DNA from: Chryseobacterium taiwanense
GTDB taxonomy: Bacteria > Bacteroidota > Bacteroidia > Flavobacteriales > Weeksellaceae
NCBI RefSeq assembly: GCF_000813825.1
Contig: NZ_JWTA01000018.1
Location: 1 to 64,000 of the forward strand
DNA: 64,000 nt
Reading direction: 5' to 3'
Part shown: one piece after another, positions 38,111-46,044 of the stretch
Layout of the letters: the number at the start of each line of letters is the position of its first letter
How positions within the stretch are numbered: position 1 is the stretch's first letter
Position numbers and translations under genes: made by a program
The notes under the pieces: generated by a model
Told to the model about the DNA's origin: nothing
Databases searched by the model: none
What the model saw: the letters and a program-made list of their open reading frames with translations, nothing else

Positions 38111-38683
38111 ATGAACAGACTCCGAGAACATATCGAAGCAATAACTCCACTTACGGACGAGGAATTTGAGTCTGTGAAAACATTTTTTACCATTAAGAAA
38201 GTTCGTAAAAATCAGTTTTTGATTCATGAAGGAGATGAAGTGAAGTATGAATTTCTCGTTTTGGACGGAATTTATAAGGTTTTTTATATTGATGAAAATG
38301 GAAAGGAACATATTTTACAGTTTGCGAAAAAAAATTGGTGGATGTCCGATTATATAGGATTTTTTAAGCAACATAATTCTAAAATGTTCATAGAATGTCT
38401 TAAAGATGGCGAGGTGGTAAGTCTTACTTTACAGGGAAGAAATCAATTGGCGGCGGATTTTCATAAAATGGATCATTTTTTTAGAATAAAATTAACCAAT
38501 GGTTATATTGCTTTGCAACAGAGAATTATTCATTTGTTATCAAGCACTCCTCAACAACGTTACGAAGAATTTGTAAGATTGTATCCTGATCTTATTTCAG
38601 AAGTTCCTAAAAAATATGTAGCGGAATATCTTGGAGTAAGTCGGGAAACTTTAAGTAGATTATATTCTAATACTAATAAGTGA
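38111..38683 (+). CDS. Crp/Fnr family transcriptional regulator
   Basis: This 190-aa protein has an N-terminal cyclic-nucleotide-binding-like barrel (FLIHEGDEVKYEFLVLDGIYKVFYIDENG) and a C-terminal winged helix with the recognition region KKYVAEYLGVSRETLSRLYS. It lacks the Fnr cysteine cluster and the complete cAMP-binding Arg-Ser pair, so the ligand is unknown; this short type is very common in Bacteroidota. The nearest genes on the same strand are the DJ-1 and ABM genes ~460 bp downstream, which are possible targets. Confidence 0.92.
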   Translation: MNRLREHIEAITPLTDEEFESVKTFFTIKKVRKNQFLIHEGDEVKYEFLVLDGIYKVFYIDENGKEHILQFAKKNWWMSDYIGFFKQHNSKMFIECLKDGEVVSLTLQGRNQLAADFHKMDHFFRIKLTNGYIALQQRIIHLLSSTPQQRYEEFVRLYPDLISEVPKKYVAEYLGVSRETLSRLYSNTNK

Positions 38684-38698
38684 TTGTTTGTCGTAGCG

Positions 38699-38802
38699 TG
38701 TCATTGCAAGGAAGGAAGCAATCAGTTTCTTTAAATACTGATTTTATAAATTTTTCTTTTCATTTGAAGAGATTGTTTCGTCACTTCATTCCTTGCAATG
38801 AC
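38699..38802. repeat. Imperfect palindrome TCATTGCAAGGAAGG...CCTTGCAATGA
   Basis: The left arm GTCATTGCAAGGAAGGAAGC (from 38699) and the right arm ending ATTCCTTGCAATGAC (to ~38802) pair with an 8-base insertion in the right arm. It is a member of the dispersed GTCAT repeat class. The rest of 38803-38890 holds another short piece (GATCCTTCCAGGATGACAAA). Confidence 0.7.
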
Positions 38803-38890
38803 GTAAAACTTACTTCTAATACTACACCTAGATCCTTCCAGGATGACAAACGTTGTGGATATTTCCCATATTTGAATGAATAACTTCTAC

Positions 38891-39015
38891 CTAGCCCCGA
38901 TTGCCGCGGCATCCTTTTTTTGCAATGGGAGAAGAAATGCCAAAAAAGATACAGCAGAAAGCGGGATTAAGCTCCAAATAAAATTTAAAGCCAAAATATC
39001 GAAGTGTGATCCAGA
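38891..39015 (-). pseudogene. C-terminal remnant of an MFS drug transporter
   Basis: On the minus strand the DNA from 39015 down to the stop at 38891 is open for 41 codons and reads as a last membrane helix of a DHA2-type MFS permease (for example LNFIWSLIPLSAVSFLAFLL), then PLQKKDAAA. It has no start codon and is cut by an in-frame TGA directly upstream, with no homologous sequence recognised before it. I infer a deletion remnant. The gap 38684-39141 otherwise holds only repeats. Confidence 0.5.
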
Positions 39016-39141
39016 TCACGCTTTTTTTGTGACTTCACTCCTTCTATTGAGGCATCGGATCGACATACATTTGCTATAGAAATTAAAACAATTTCAAAGA
39101 TCAAAACAAATAAATATTAATTAACTAAAAAATGTAACATC

Positions 39142-39822
39142 ATGAATCCAAAAGTATTAATCATTGTATCCAATGCAAACTCAATCGGACCAAATCACAG
39201 AAGAACTGGAACTTTCTTATCTGAAGTTGCGCATCCTTACGCAGAATTTGAAAAAGCAGGGTATCAAATCGATTTTGCAAGTTTAACAGGTGAATCTCCG
39301 TTTTTAGATGCTTTAAATTTAGCCGACGATCCTGATAATTTAAAATTCTTAACCGGAAAAGGTTGGCAAGATATGCACAACGCAGGAAAATTATCGGATG
39401 TAAATATCGATGATTACGACGCTGTTTTCGTTCCCGGAGGAATTGCTCCAATGGCAGATATGCCAGAAGCTCCTGAACTTAAAAAAGTGATTGCAAGATT
39501 TTATGAAACCAATCGTGTTGTCGGAGCAGTTTGTCATGGCCCAGTTTCTCTTTTAAATGTAAAACTGAGTGACGGAAGTTATCTCGTAAATGGTAAAAAT
39601 ATTACATCTTTCACGACTGAAGAAGAAGATCATTATGCAAGACCGGATGTTCCTTTTGATTTACAAACATCTCTGACTGAACAAGGAGCGGTTTTCCATA
39701 CAGCTGAACCCTGGTCTGCAAACAGTATCGCAGATGGAAATCTTGTAACTGGTCAGAATCCTGCATCTGCAAAAGGTGTAGGTGAAAAAATTGTAGCACT
39801 TTTGGAAGCTAAAAAAGCATAA
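39142..39822 (+). CDS. DJ-1/PfpI-family type 1 glutamine amidotransferase-like protein
   Basis: This 226-aa protein has the class I GAT-like fold with the nucleophile elbow GAVCHGP (C131), the upstream acid in LTGESPF and the VFVPGGIAPM loop. It is closest to the Hsp31/HchA-like and YDR533c-type members, which act as glyoxalase III or chaperone-like stress proteins. A following ABM-domain gene 21 bp downstream suggests a small stress operon. The exact activity is not readable. Confidence 0.9.
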   Translation: MNPKVLIIVSNANSIGPNHRRTGTFLSEVAHPYAEFEKAGYQIDFASLTGESPFLDALNLADDPDNLKFLTGKGWQDMHNAGKLSDVNIDDYDAVFVPGGIAPMADMPEAPELKKVIARFYETNRVVGAVCHGPVSLLNVKLSDGSYLVNGKNITSFTTEEEDHYARPDVPFDLQTSLTEQGAVFHTAEPWSANSIADGNLVTGQNPASAKGVGEKIVALLEAKKA

Positions 39823-39843
39823 TTTAATTTTAAAATTAAGAAA

Positions 39844-40143
39844 ATGGATCAAAATAATGTATTTGTCTGCGCAAAATGGCAAGTAAAAGAAGGAAAACTG
39901 GAGGCTGTTCTTCAACTGATGAAAGAAGCTGCAGAAAAGAGTACTCAGGAACAGGGTAATTTATTCTACAATCTGCATCAAAGTCAAGAAGATCACAATA
40001 CAATCATTTTATATGAAGGGTATACAGATGCTCATGCTGTTGAAACACACCGAAATTCCGAACATTTTAAAAATATTGTTGTAGAACAGGTGGTTCCTCT
40101 GCTGGAAAATAGAGAGGTGATTCTTATGAATCGTTTATTTTAA
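39844..40143 (+). CDS. ABM-domain (antibiotic biosynthesis monooxygenase) protein, YgiN-like
   Basis: This 99-aa ferredoxin-like protein has the pattern FVCAKWQVKEGKLEAVLQLM, STQEQGNLFYNLHQSQED and ILYEGYTDAHAVETHRNSEHF of ABM-domain quinol monooxygenases such as YgiN. It may oxidise quinols or be a heme-free detoxifying enzyme. It sits 21 bp after the DJ-1-like gene and is ended by a very strong hairpin. Confidence 0.9.
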   Translation: MDQNNVFVCAKWQVKEGKLEAVLQLMKEAAEKSTQEQGNLFYNLHQSQEDHNTIILYEGYTDAHAVETHRNSEHFKNIVVEQVVPLLENREVILMNRLF

Positions 40144-40153
40144 TAATGTGTTT

Positions 40154-40200
40154 TTAAACAGTTTCGGGCGAACCAAAGGTTCGCCCGAAACTGTTTATTT
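40154..40200. terminator. Very strong bidirectional terminator
   Basis: A perfect 19-bp stem (40156-40174 and 40178-40196, core GTTTCGGGCGAACC) has only a three-base loop and T/A-rich flanks. It separates the convergent ABM and tssF genes. Confidence 0.9.
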
Positions 40201-40210
40201 ATTTCAAATC

Positions 40211-42094
40211 TTAATTATCAGAAAAATCAGAATCTTCATTCGTTACTTTTACGACATACTCAATTCCGTCTATTGCTTTTGAAATAATACGGTTTCTAAG
40301 CATATTCGCCATATTTTCCCAGTACATTCTTCCGTAAAAAGAATAGTTTTGAGGAATGATCTCTACTTCCACCGTACGCACAAAACCTTCTTTAGGCTTA
40401 TTGCTGATCATTGTTCCTCTGGTTACTCTTACTTCTTTTAGCTCATCTTTCAGCACCATTCTGCAATAGTTTTTCACATCTTCCAAAGAAATAATCTTAT
40501 CTCTGGTGGTTAAAGCATATTTATAAGCCTGAATGCTGTCTGTTCCTTTTTGTTCTTCCGCTCCTCCAATAGTCTCGGTAAGAAGCACCAACATCTGAGA
40601 TTTCAATTGATTGGAAAGTTCCGTTCCGGGACGCATATGATTTGCCAATGTGGAATGTGTTACCCAAAATGAAGCATAAGTGTGATCTGTTTTATCAACA
40701 GGCTCCATGATCACATAATTCAGCTCTTGTTTAATGCTTCTTTTAGCATTATTTACTTTTTGGATCATAGACTTCATTCTGTCTGACATTTCACTCAGAA
40801 TACCTTTTACATTGTCTCTGTTCAACAGTGAAAAAGCAGCAATTTCATCTCTGGTCAGCTCCAGTACACTTGCAATCATATCTACTGCATTTCTGTTAGA
40901 AAAACGTTCCATACCACCTTTTCTCACAGTATAAAGCCCTTTCTTAAGATCGTCGCTTGGTGTAAACGGAATTTCTGTATATCTTCTTCCGTCACCATCC
41001 TGAACTTCATCTACGTATAAGAAATGTTCTCCGTCGTCTGTTACCAGAGGAATATTATTCCCCATAATATCAAGACTGTATTCTGTTTTCTTCCAGCCTC
41101 GGTTATAAATAGGGAATGCATTAAGTACAAATGAAAAATTATCTAAGATCTCAGCAGAAAACTGTGGCGGAAATTCAAAAGTAAGCCACAAGAATTTTTT
41201 CCCATCCAGATATTTGTTGATTTCCTCTTTATAGTCTAGAAAATTTAAATTCTCAGGCAACTTTCCTTCTTCGGTAAATAGGCTTTCCGAAATTCCTTTT
41301 ATTTCTATAAATTTATGATGATAGATACTTTTAACGTCTTCTACAATCTTATTCTGGATAGACTGTTCTTTAAAAATTTGCTCATAACCATCGGTTACAT
41401 TATCTTTAAGATAGGTCAAACCTTCCCTAATAAACAATGGATTATTGTTACTTGTCACGGTAATATACGGCAAGAGCTTATACACAAAATCAATATGTTC
41501 AAAAGCAGGATTTGAACAGTAAATACTTAGATTCTTAGGGAATTTTTCACTGCTGTATTTCGATACGTTAATTCCTATGGTGATCTTTCTGTAATCTTCC
41601 GGTCTTCCCTGAAATCTTGCAATGGGAACTTTATTAAGCCTGTCATCAATACCATAACATGTATTTCCTACAAACATGACAGAAGTCTGCGCTTTATTAA
41701 TCCTTACATTGCCTACCGGAGTAAAAGGAATATTAATCTGCTTATCAGATTCAGATTTTACCGTAGAAACCATCTGTTTTCTGAAGAAAAATTCGGTATG
41801 CTCCAGCAAAACCTCAGTAGATTCTGTAGGGTTTGTAAAGGCCACTGCATGAGCAGGCACCGGATGGGTATAAATAGACGGAGTAAGAAGCTTTGCCAGT
41901 TTTTCTAAAATTCTGGCATTTACCGTCTGGATTTCGTTGTTCGCTTTAAAAACTTCAGTACTGAATGCATCAATTAATAATTTTACAAAAGGATCTAAAG
42001 ACTGCGGACTTTTCAACCCCCAAACTTTAGTTGCATTCTGCAGCATTCTCGCTTTTACCGATTCTTTGGAATATATATTCTGATCTAAATTCAT
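40211..42094 (-). CDS. tssF: Type VI secretion system baseplate subunit TssF
   Basis: This 627-aa protein matches the Bacteroidota T6SS (type iii) TssF: MNLDQNIYSKESVKARMLQ at the N-terminus, LEKLAKLLTPSIYTHPVPAH, and a C-terminal region with the LKDELKEVRVTRGTMISNKP stretch. TssF forms the wedge of the contractile-sheath baseplate together with TssE, TssG and TssK. The gene directly follows tssE (22 bp gap). No other tss gene lies in the window, so the rest of the apparatus must be elsewhere. Confidence 0.88.
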   Translation of the reverse strand: MNLDQNIYSKESVKARMLQNATKVWGLKSPQSLDPFVKLLIDAFSTEVFKANNEIQTVNARILEKLAKLLTPSIYTHPVPAHAVAFTNPTESTEVLLEHTEFFFRKQMVSTVKSESDKQINIPFTPVGNVRINKAQTSVMFVGNTCYGIDDRLNKVPIARFQGRPEDYRKITIGINVSKYSSEKFPKNLSIYCSNPAFEHIDFVYKLLPYITVTSNNNPLFIREGLTYLKDNVTDGYEQIFKEQSIQNKIVEDVKSIYHHKFIEIKGISESLFTEEGKLPENLNFLDYKEEINKYLDGKKFLWLTFEFPPQFSAEILDNFSFVLNAFPIYNRGWKKTEYSLDIMGNNIPLVTDDGEHFLYVDEVQDGDGRRYTEIPFTPSDDLKKGLYTVRKGGMERFSNRNAVDMIASVLELTRDEIAAFSLLNRDNVKGILSEMSDRMKSMIQKVNNAKRSIKQELNYVIMEPVDKTDHTYASFWVTHSTLANHMRPGTELSNQLKSQMLVLLTETIGGAEEQKGTDSIQAYKYALTTRDKIISLEDVKNYCRMVLKDELKEVRVTRGTMISNKPKEGFVRTVEVEIIPQNYSFYGRMYWENMANMLRNRIISKAIDGIEYVVKVTNEDSDFSDN

Positions 42095-42116
42095 AATTTG
42101 TGATTACCATTAAAAA

Positions 42117-42557
42117 TTAATCAATAGACATTGGGCTCAAAAATAATTCTGTCGAAAAGCTAAAACGCTCTCCCGTCATCTCCATTTTTGCATTAATGGC
42201 TATTTTTACTTTTTTCTTAATTTCCGTGTGTTCTTTTGTATCGTAATTATGCTCTACAAACTGAATATGAGCTTCAATTTGCGGCTGTACGATTCGGGGT
42301 TCGTATTCTTGTATCTGCCTTTTCAGACTCTTAATGAAAACATTTTCCCAAACAGCACTGGTAACTCCATTATCGAATTCCAGATTCCAAACATCGTTTC
42401 CGTAATTTTCATCATATCTATTTTCGCCTTTTTTGGTCGTTATCAACAACATGATATTGTGAGCAATACTTTCACCCATATCGCAGGTGTCAATACTTCC
42501 TCCCTCCGTCATTAATGTTGATGGAATAAAAGGCATTCTGTAATTTGGTGTGTCCAT
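42117..42557 (-). CDS. tssE: Type VI secretion system baseplate subunit TssE (gp25-like)
   Basis: This 146-aa protein of the GPW/gp25 family has ESIAHNIMLLITTKKGENRYDENYGNDVWNLEFD, the classical gp25 segment with the G(E)xxxxxxYG pattern, and a central KSLKRQIQEYEPRI helix. gp25-like proteins link the T6SS baseplate to the sheath. It is the first gene of a two-gene unit with tssF, and its coding strand is opposite to the ABM gene. Confidence 0.88.
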   Translation of the reverse strand: MDTPNYRMPFIPSTLMTEGGSIDTCDMGESIAHNIMLLITTKKGENRYDENYGNDVWNLEFDNGVTSAVWENVFIKSLKRQIQEYEPRIVQPQIEAHIQFVEHNYDTKEHTEIKKKVKIAINAKMEMTGERFSFSTELFLSPMSID

Positions 42558-42666
42558 GATTCAACTTCTGTGGTTTACTTCATAATTCTGGTTTACTTGA
42601 AAAGAACTACCAAATTAAACATTTTTCACGAAATAGAGTATTACTACATTTGAAAATACTTATAAT

Positions 42667-42699
42667 AAAAAAGCTGCCCGTTTATTGAGCAGCTTTGTA
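42667..42699 (-). terminator. Terminator of the APC permease gene
   Basis: AAAGCTGC and GCAGCTTT pair; on the minus strand it is followed by T residues. Confidence 0.8.
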
Positions 42700-42700
42700 T

Positions 42701-44116
42701 TTATTCTTCAATTTTCTTATTTCTATTAATAAAATAATAGACTGGAAGTCCGAGTAAGACCATTAAGAATCCCGGCCAAGTGTATTGTTGTTTGTAAATT
42801 AATAACAGAATACAAAATCCCGCTCCAATCAATAAATAAATAATTGGTGTCACAGGATATAACCATGTCTTATAAGGTCTTTCCAAGTTTGGCTGCTTGC
42901 ATCTTAAATAAATCACTCCAAAAACGGTAATCATATAAAACAATACAATCACAAATGAGATCATATCCAAAAGATTCCCATACTGACCGCTTAAACATAG
43001 CAAAGAAGCCCAAACTCCCTGCATCCATAGCGCATTGGCAGGAACTTCATTTTTATTGTTTTTTTCAGCTTGTTTAAAGAACATTCCATCTTTTGCCATC
43101 GTTTGGAAAACTCTCGCTCCGGCTAAGATCAATCCATTATTACAGCCAAAAGTAGAAACCATTACCAACACAGCAATAATTACCGTTCCCGCACTTCCGA
43201 AAATAAAGTGAGAAGCAGCGACCGCTACTCTATCATTTTCGGCAAACGCAATTGCATCTCTATCCAGAGCATTTAAGTAAACATAATTAACAGCAATATA
43301 TAAAATCATGACAGCCGTTGTTCCGTAGATCATTGATTTTACAACATTTTTCTTTGGGTTTTCAATTTCTCCCGAAACAAAAGTTACACTTTCCCATGCT
43401 ACAGAACTGAATACAGAACCTACCATTGCTGCTGCAATTCCGCCCATTAAAGTCATACCGCCAATAGGTTCCCAACCTTCTTTCAGAAAATTACCAAGCG
43501 TATCTTTTTTAAGGTTATTAAAAGAATCCATTCCTAAACTGAAATTTTCAGCCAAATGCGAAATATCTACTAAAATAAAACCTGCAGCGATCAGTCCTAC
43601 CAAAGCAATAATTTTAGAACCTGTAAAGATATTCTGTAACAGTTTACCACTTTCGACCCCTCTTGTGTTGATGTACGTAAGCAAAAGGATAATCGCAATT
43701 GCCAAAACCTGAATCCAGGTAATTTTGAATTCTCCACTTTGAAAAATAGGTGCCGCATCATTTAAAGCAGGAACCAAATACGCCGTAAACTTACCAAATG
43801 CCATAGCTACTGCAGCAATAGTTCCTGTCTGGATCACCGTAAACAATCCCCATCCGTAAAGGAAACCCATCTTTTTTCCGAAAATTTCTTTAAGATAGGT
43901 ATATTGTCCACCTGCTTTGGGATACAGCGCAGAAAGCTCTCCATAGCTGATTGCTGCGGCAACGGTCATGATCCCTGTAATTACCCAGACAATGATCAGC
44001 CAGAATCCTGAGCCTAGATTTCGCATCATATCGGCGCTTACGATAAAAATTCCGCTTCCGATCATAGATCCCATTACAAGCATAATGGCATCCCAAAGTT
44101 TTAGTTTTTTCTGCAT
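42701..44116 (-). CDS. APC-family amino acid permease
   Basis: This 471-aa protein has twelve predicted membrane segments. The N-terminal helix carries the substrate-binding GSMIGSGIFIV motif typical of LAT/CAT-type APC transporters, and YPKAGGQYTYLKEIFGK follows helix 2. A C-terminal pair of helices resembles the metazoan-like light-subunit transporters in layout. Substrate is likely a neutral or basic amino acid; it cannot be fixed from sequence. Monocistronic. Confidence 0.95.
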   Translation of the reverse strand: MQKKLKLWDAIMLVMGSMIGSGIFIVSADMMRNLGSGFWLIIVWVITGIMTVAAAISYGELSALYPKAGGQYTYLKEIFGKKMGFLYGWGLFTVIQTGTIAAVAMAFGKFTAYLVPALNDAAPIFQSGEFKITWIQVLAIAIILLLTYINTRGVESGKLLQNIFTGSKIIALVGLIAAGFILVDISHLAENFSLGMDSFNNLKKDTLGNFLKEGWEPIGGMTLMGGIAAAMVGSVFSSVAWESVTFVSGEIENPKKNVVKSMIYGTTAVMILYIAVNYVYLNALDRDAIAFAENDRVAVAASHFIFGSAGTVIIAVLVMVSTFGCNNGLILAGARVFQTMAKDGMFFKQAEKNNKNEVPANALWMQGVWASLLCLSGQYGNLLDMISFVIVLFYMITVFGVIYLRCKQPNLERPYKTWLYPVTPIIYLLIGAGFCILLLIYKQQYTWPGFLMVLLGLPVYYFINRNKKIEE

Positions 44117-44132
44117 AGTGAAGTATAGGCCT

Positions 44133-44140
44133 CAAATATA
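44133..44140 (-). promoter_or_regulatory. -7 element of the APC permease gene
   Basis: On the minus strand TATATTTG matches TAnnTTTG, 16 bases upstream of the ATG. Confidence 0.55.
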
Positions 44141-44237
44141 AATAAATATGCAATTGAGTTGAGAATTTTGTTTTAAATTTCAGGCACAACCTGTTTTTTA
44201 TCAATTTTTTCGGAAGTTATGATTCAATTTTTATTAG

Positions 44238-44245
44238 TACTTTTG
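44238..44245 (+). promoter_or_regulatory. -7 element of the DUF4920 gene
   Basis: TACTTTTG matches TAnnTTTG and ends 15 bases before the ATG at 44261. It lies inside the longer frame that begins at 44219, which argues against that upstream start. Confidence 0.55.
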
Positions 44246-44260
44246 AAAAAAATATTAAAA

Positions 44261-44767
44261 ATGAAATTCAAAGCAATATTATTTGCAGTAGCGGTAAGTG
44301 CTTCTACTTTAGCTTTTGCACAGGAATCAAAGAAAGCAGGTCCACCGGCAGGAAATGCTCTTGTAGGTGATACTTACGGAGGTGGTGTAGCTTCCAATAC
44401 AGAATCAAAAGCAATCTCTGTAGATAAATTAAGTAAAAAGCTTAAAAAAGAGAAGAAGGTAGAAAACGTAGCGATAAAAGGGAAAGTAACTGACGTTTGT
44501 GATAAAAAAGGATGTTGGTTAACGATTCAAACAGAAGACAATTCTAAGTTTTTCGTAAAAATGAAAGACTACGCATTCTTCGTTCCTACTGCTTTGAAAG
44601 GTAAAACGGTAGTAATGGACGGAACTGCTGAAAGAAAAGTAACTTCTATAGACGAGCAGAAACATTATGCAGAAGATGCTAAAAGACCTCAATCTGAAAT
44701 CGACGCGATCACAACACCGAAAGAAGAGATCAGATTCGTAGCTAATGGAATTAAAGTCGTAAACTAA
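44261..44767 (+). CDS. Secreted DUF4920 protein
   Basis: This 168-aa protein is read from the ATG at 44261, giving a clean signal peptide (KFKAILFAVAVSASTLAFAQ). The mature part includes a lysine-rich stretch (LSKKLKKEKKVENVA) followed by the DUF4920 OB-like domain: IKGKVTDVCDKKGCWLTI with a Cys pair (CDKKGC), then FVKMKDYAFFVPTALKGK. Function unknown; periplasmic. The Cys pair could bind metal or form a disulfide. Confidence 0.9.
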   Translation: MKFKAILFAVAVSASTLAFAQESKKAGPPAGNALVGDTYGGGVASNTESKAISVDKLSKKLKKEKKVENVAIKGKVTDVCDKKGCWLTIQTEDNSKFFVKMKDYAFFVPTALKGKTVVMDGTAERKVTSIDEQKHYAEDAKRPQSEIDAITTPKEEIRFVANGIKVVN

Positions 44768-44777
44768 ATCAAAACAA

Positions 44778-44835
44778 GTTTGTCATTCTAAACGAAATGA
44801 AGAATCTCAGATTTCTCCTATCATCGAAATGACAA
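44778..44835. repeat. Imperfect GTCATTC palindrome
   Basis: TTTGTCATT at 44778-44786 and AATGACAA at 44828-44835 bound a short inverted repeat; the left part (TTCTAAACGAAATGAAGAAT) is the closest match to the fragment inside the radical SAM gene. Confidence 0.65.
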
Positions 44836-44845
44836 CAGCATAAAA

Positions 44846-44876
44846 TAAAAGCGGAACAAATTGTTCCGCTTTTTTT
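44846..44876. terminator. Bidirectional terminator between DUF4920 and M14 genes
   Basis: AAAAGCGGAACAA and TTGTTCCGCTTTT form a perfect 13-bp stem with a one-base loop, flanked by A and T runs. Confidence 0.9.
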
Positions 44877-45984
44877 AGTCTTCTATCGTAAAGCTTACTT
44901 CTGCATCCAGCTTAGGATATTTAGTAGCCGAAATAAATTTCTTTCCTGTACAGTCTATTTCCAGCCAGCCTTTTCGCTGTTTTACATCTCCTGCCTCCAT
45001 TACAAAAGGGATAAAAGATATTTCATCCTTCCCCTCTTCCTTTATCTCTCTGTATTGTACTGCTACATCCAAAATACATTCATGCTCTGTATTCAGTTTT
45101 ACATTTCTGTAAATAATATCGTAGTGGGTCTCTCTATTCTCAGGAATCGTAAGATAGTTTTCCCAACCTTCAACTGAGGAATTAAGCTCACTAATCGCTT
45201 TTAAAGCATAATAGAATGCGATAGTATAATATTTCCTTGTTCCTTGTCGTGTATAATCATCCACAAAATGTCCTCCTTCAAATAAAATGGTAGGCATTCC
45301 TGCTTTAATGAAATTATCCCCTGTAGAAGTAGGATAAAATTCATCCGAATATCTTCCGATTTGATTAGGGATCATTTCTTTTAAGTGATTATAAACATCA
45401 GCAATTACCGCCATACACTTTTTCCTGTTTTCAGTCACGGTTCTTTCTACATCTTCAGAAGGTGCCAAGAATGATAAGGTAGCAGGATGAATAGCATCTG
45501 TAGTAAAAATCGTTCTTTGCTCGTGAAGATTCAGAGCGTAGTCGTATTTCTTAGAAGCTACTGTTTCTTTAAGGAATTTAATCTCCGTACTCGCTTCGTT
45601 GTGAAAATCTCTATTTAAGTCGATATCTGCAGCATTCAGCCTTGTCCATCTTTCCGAGCCATCCGGATTTAACATGAAAATAAAATCCAGTTGAATTTTA
45701 CTAAACAATTTCTCCTTCAGTTCAGGAGCTTTATCCAAGGTTGTAAGCAAGTCGAGCATTGCGTGTGTTGCGTTGGATTCGTTTCCGTGCATTTGCGACC
45801 ATGCAAGAACAGCAATATTGCCACTTCCAATAGTTAGTTTATAAATAGGTTTTCCTAAGTAGGACTTTCCTATCTCTTGAATATAATCGCCGAGATTCTC
45901 CTGTAAGTAAGAAAATAATTTTTCAGGGGAAATATAGCGATTAGGAAAATCAGGATTCTGCTGATACATCTGTTCAAAGTTCAT
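44875..45984 (-). CDS. M14-family zinc carboxypeptidase
   Basis: This 369-aa protein is read from the ATG at 45984 (MNFEQMYQQNP...). The frame is open to 46044, but a -7 element (TAAATTTG, minus strand, 46013-46006) falls inside that extension. The zinc site is H66 and E69 (QMHGNES), the third ligand is His in NLHEQRT, and the catalytic Glu is in EGGHFVDDY. No signal peptide is seen, so it is probably cytosolic, cutting amide bonds at C-terminal residues of peptides or cell-wall fragments. A beta-rich tail follows the catalytic domain. Confidence 0.9.
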   Translation of the reverse strand: MNFEQMYQQNPDFPNRYISPEKLFSYLQENLGDYIQEIGKSYLGKPIYKLTIGSGNIAVLAWSQMHGNESNATHAMLDLLTTLDKAPELKEKLFSKIQLDFIFMLNPDGSERWTRLNAADIDLNRDFHNEASTEIKFLKETVASKKYDYALNLHEQRTIFTTDAIHPATLSFLAPSEDVERTVTENRKKCMAVIADVYNHLKEMIPNQIGRYSDEFYPTSTGDNFIKAGMPTILFEGGHFVDDYTRQGTRKYYTIAFYYALKAISELNSSVEGWENYLTIPENRETHYDIIYRNVKLNTEHECILDVAVQYREIKEEGKDEISFIPFVMEAGDVKQRKGWLEIDCTGKKFISATKYPKLDAEVSFTIED

Positions 45985-46044
45985 TCTGTAATAATTTACA
46001 AGAGTCAAATTTAACCATTTTTGAGAGAAAAATAAAATTAACAT

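Noticed and set aside
38876..39079. A 67-codon + strand ORF after the Crp/Fnr gene
   Set aside because: The minus strand of the same DNA reads as a membrane helix of an MFS permease, which explains the open frame better.
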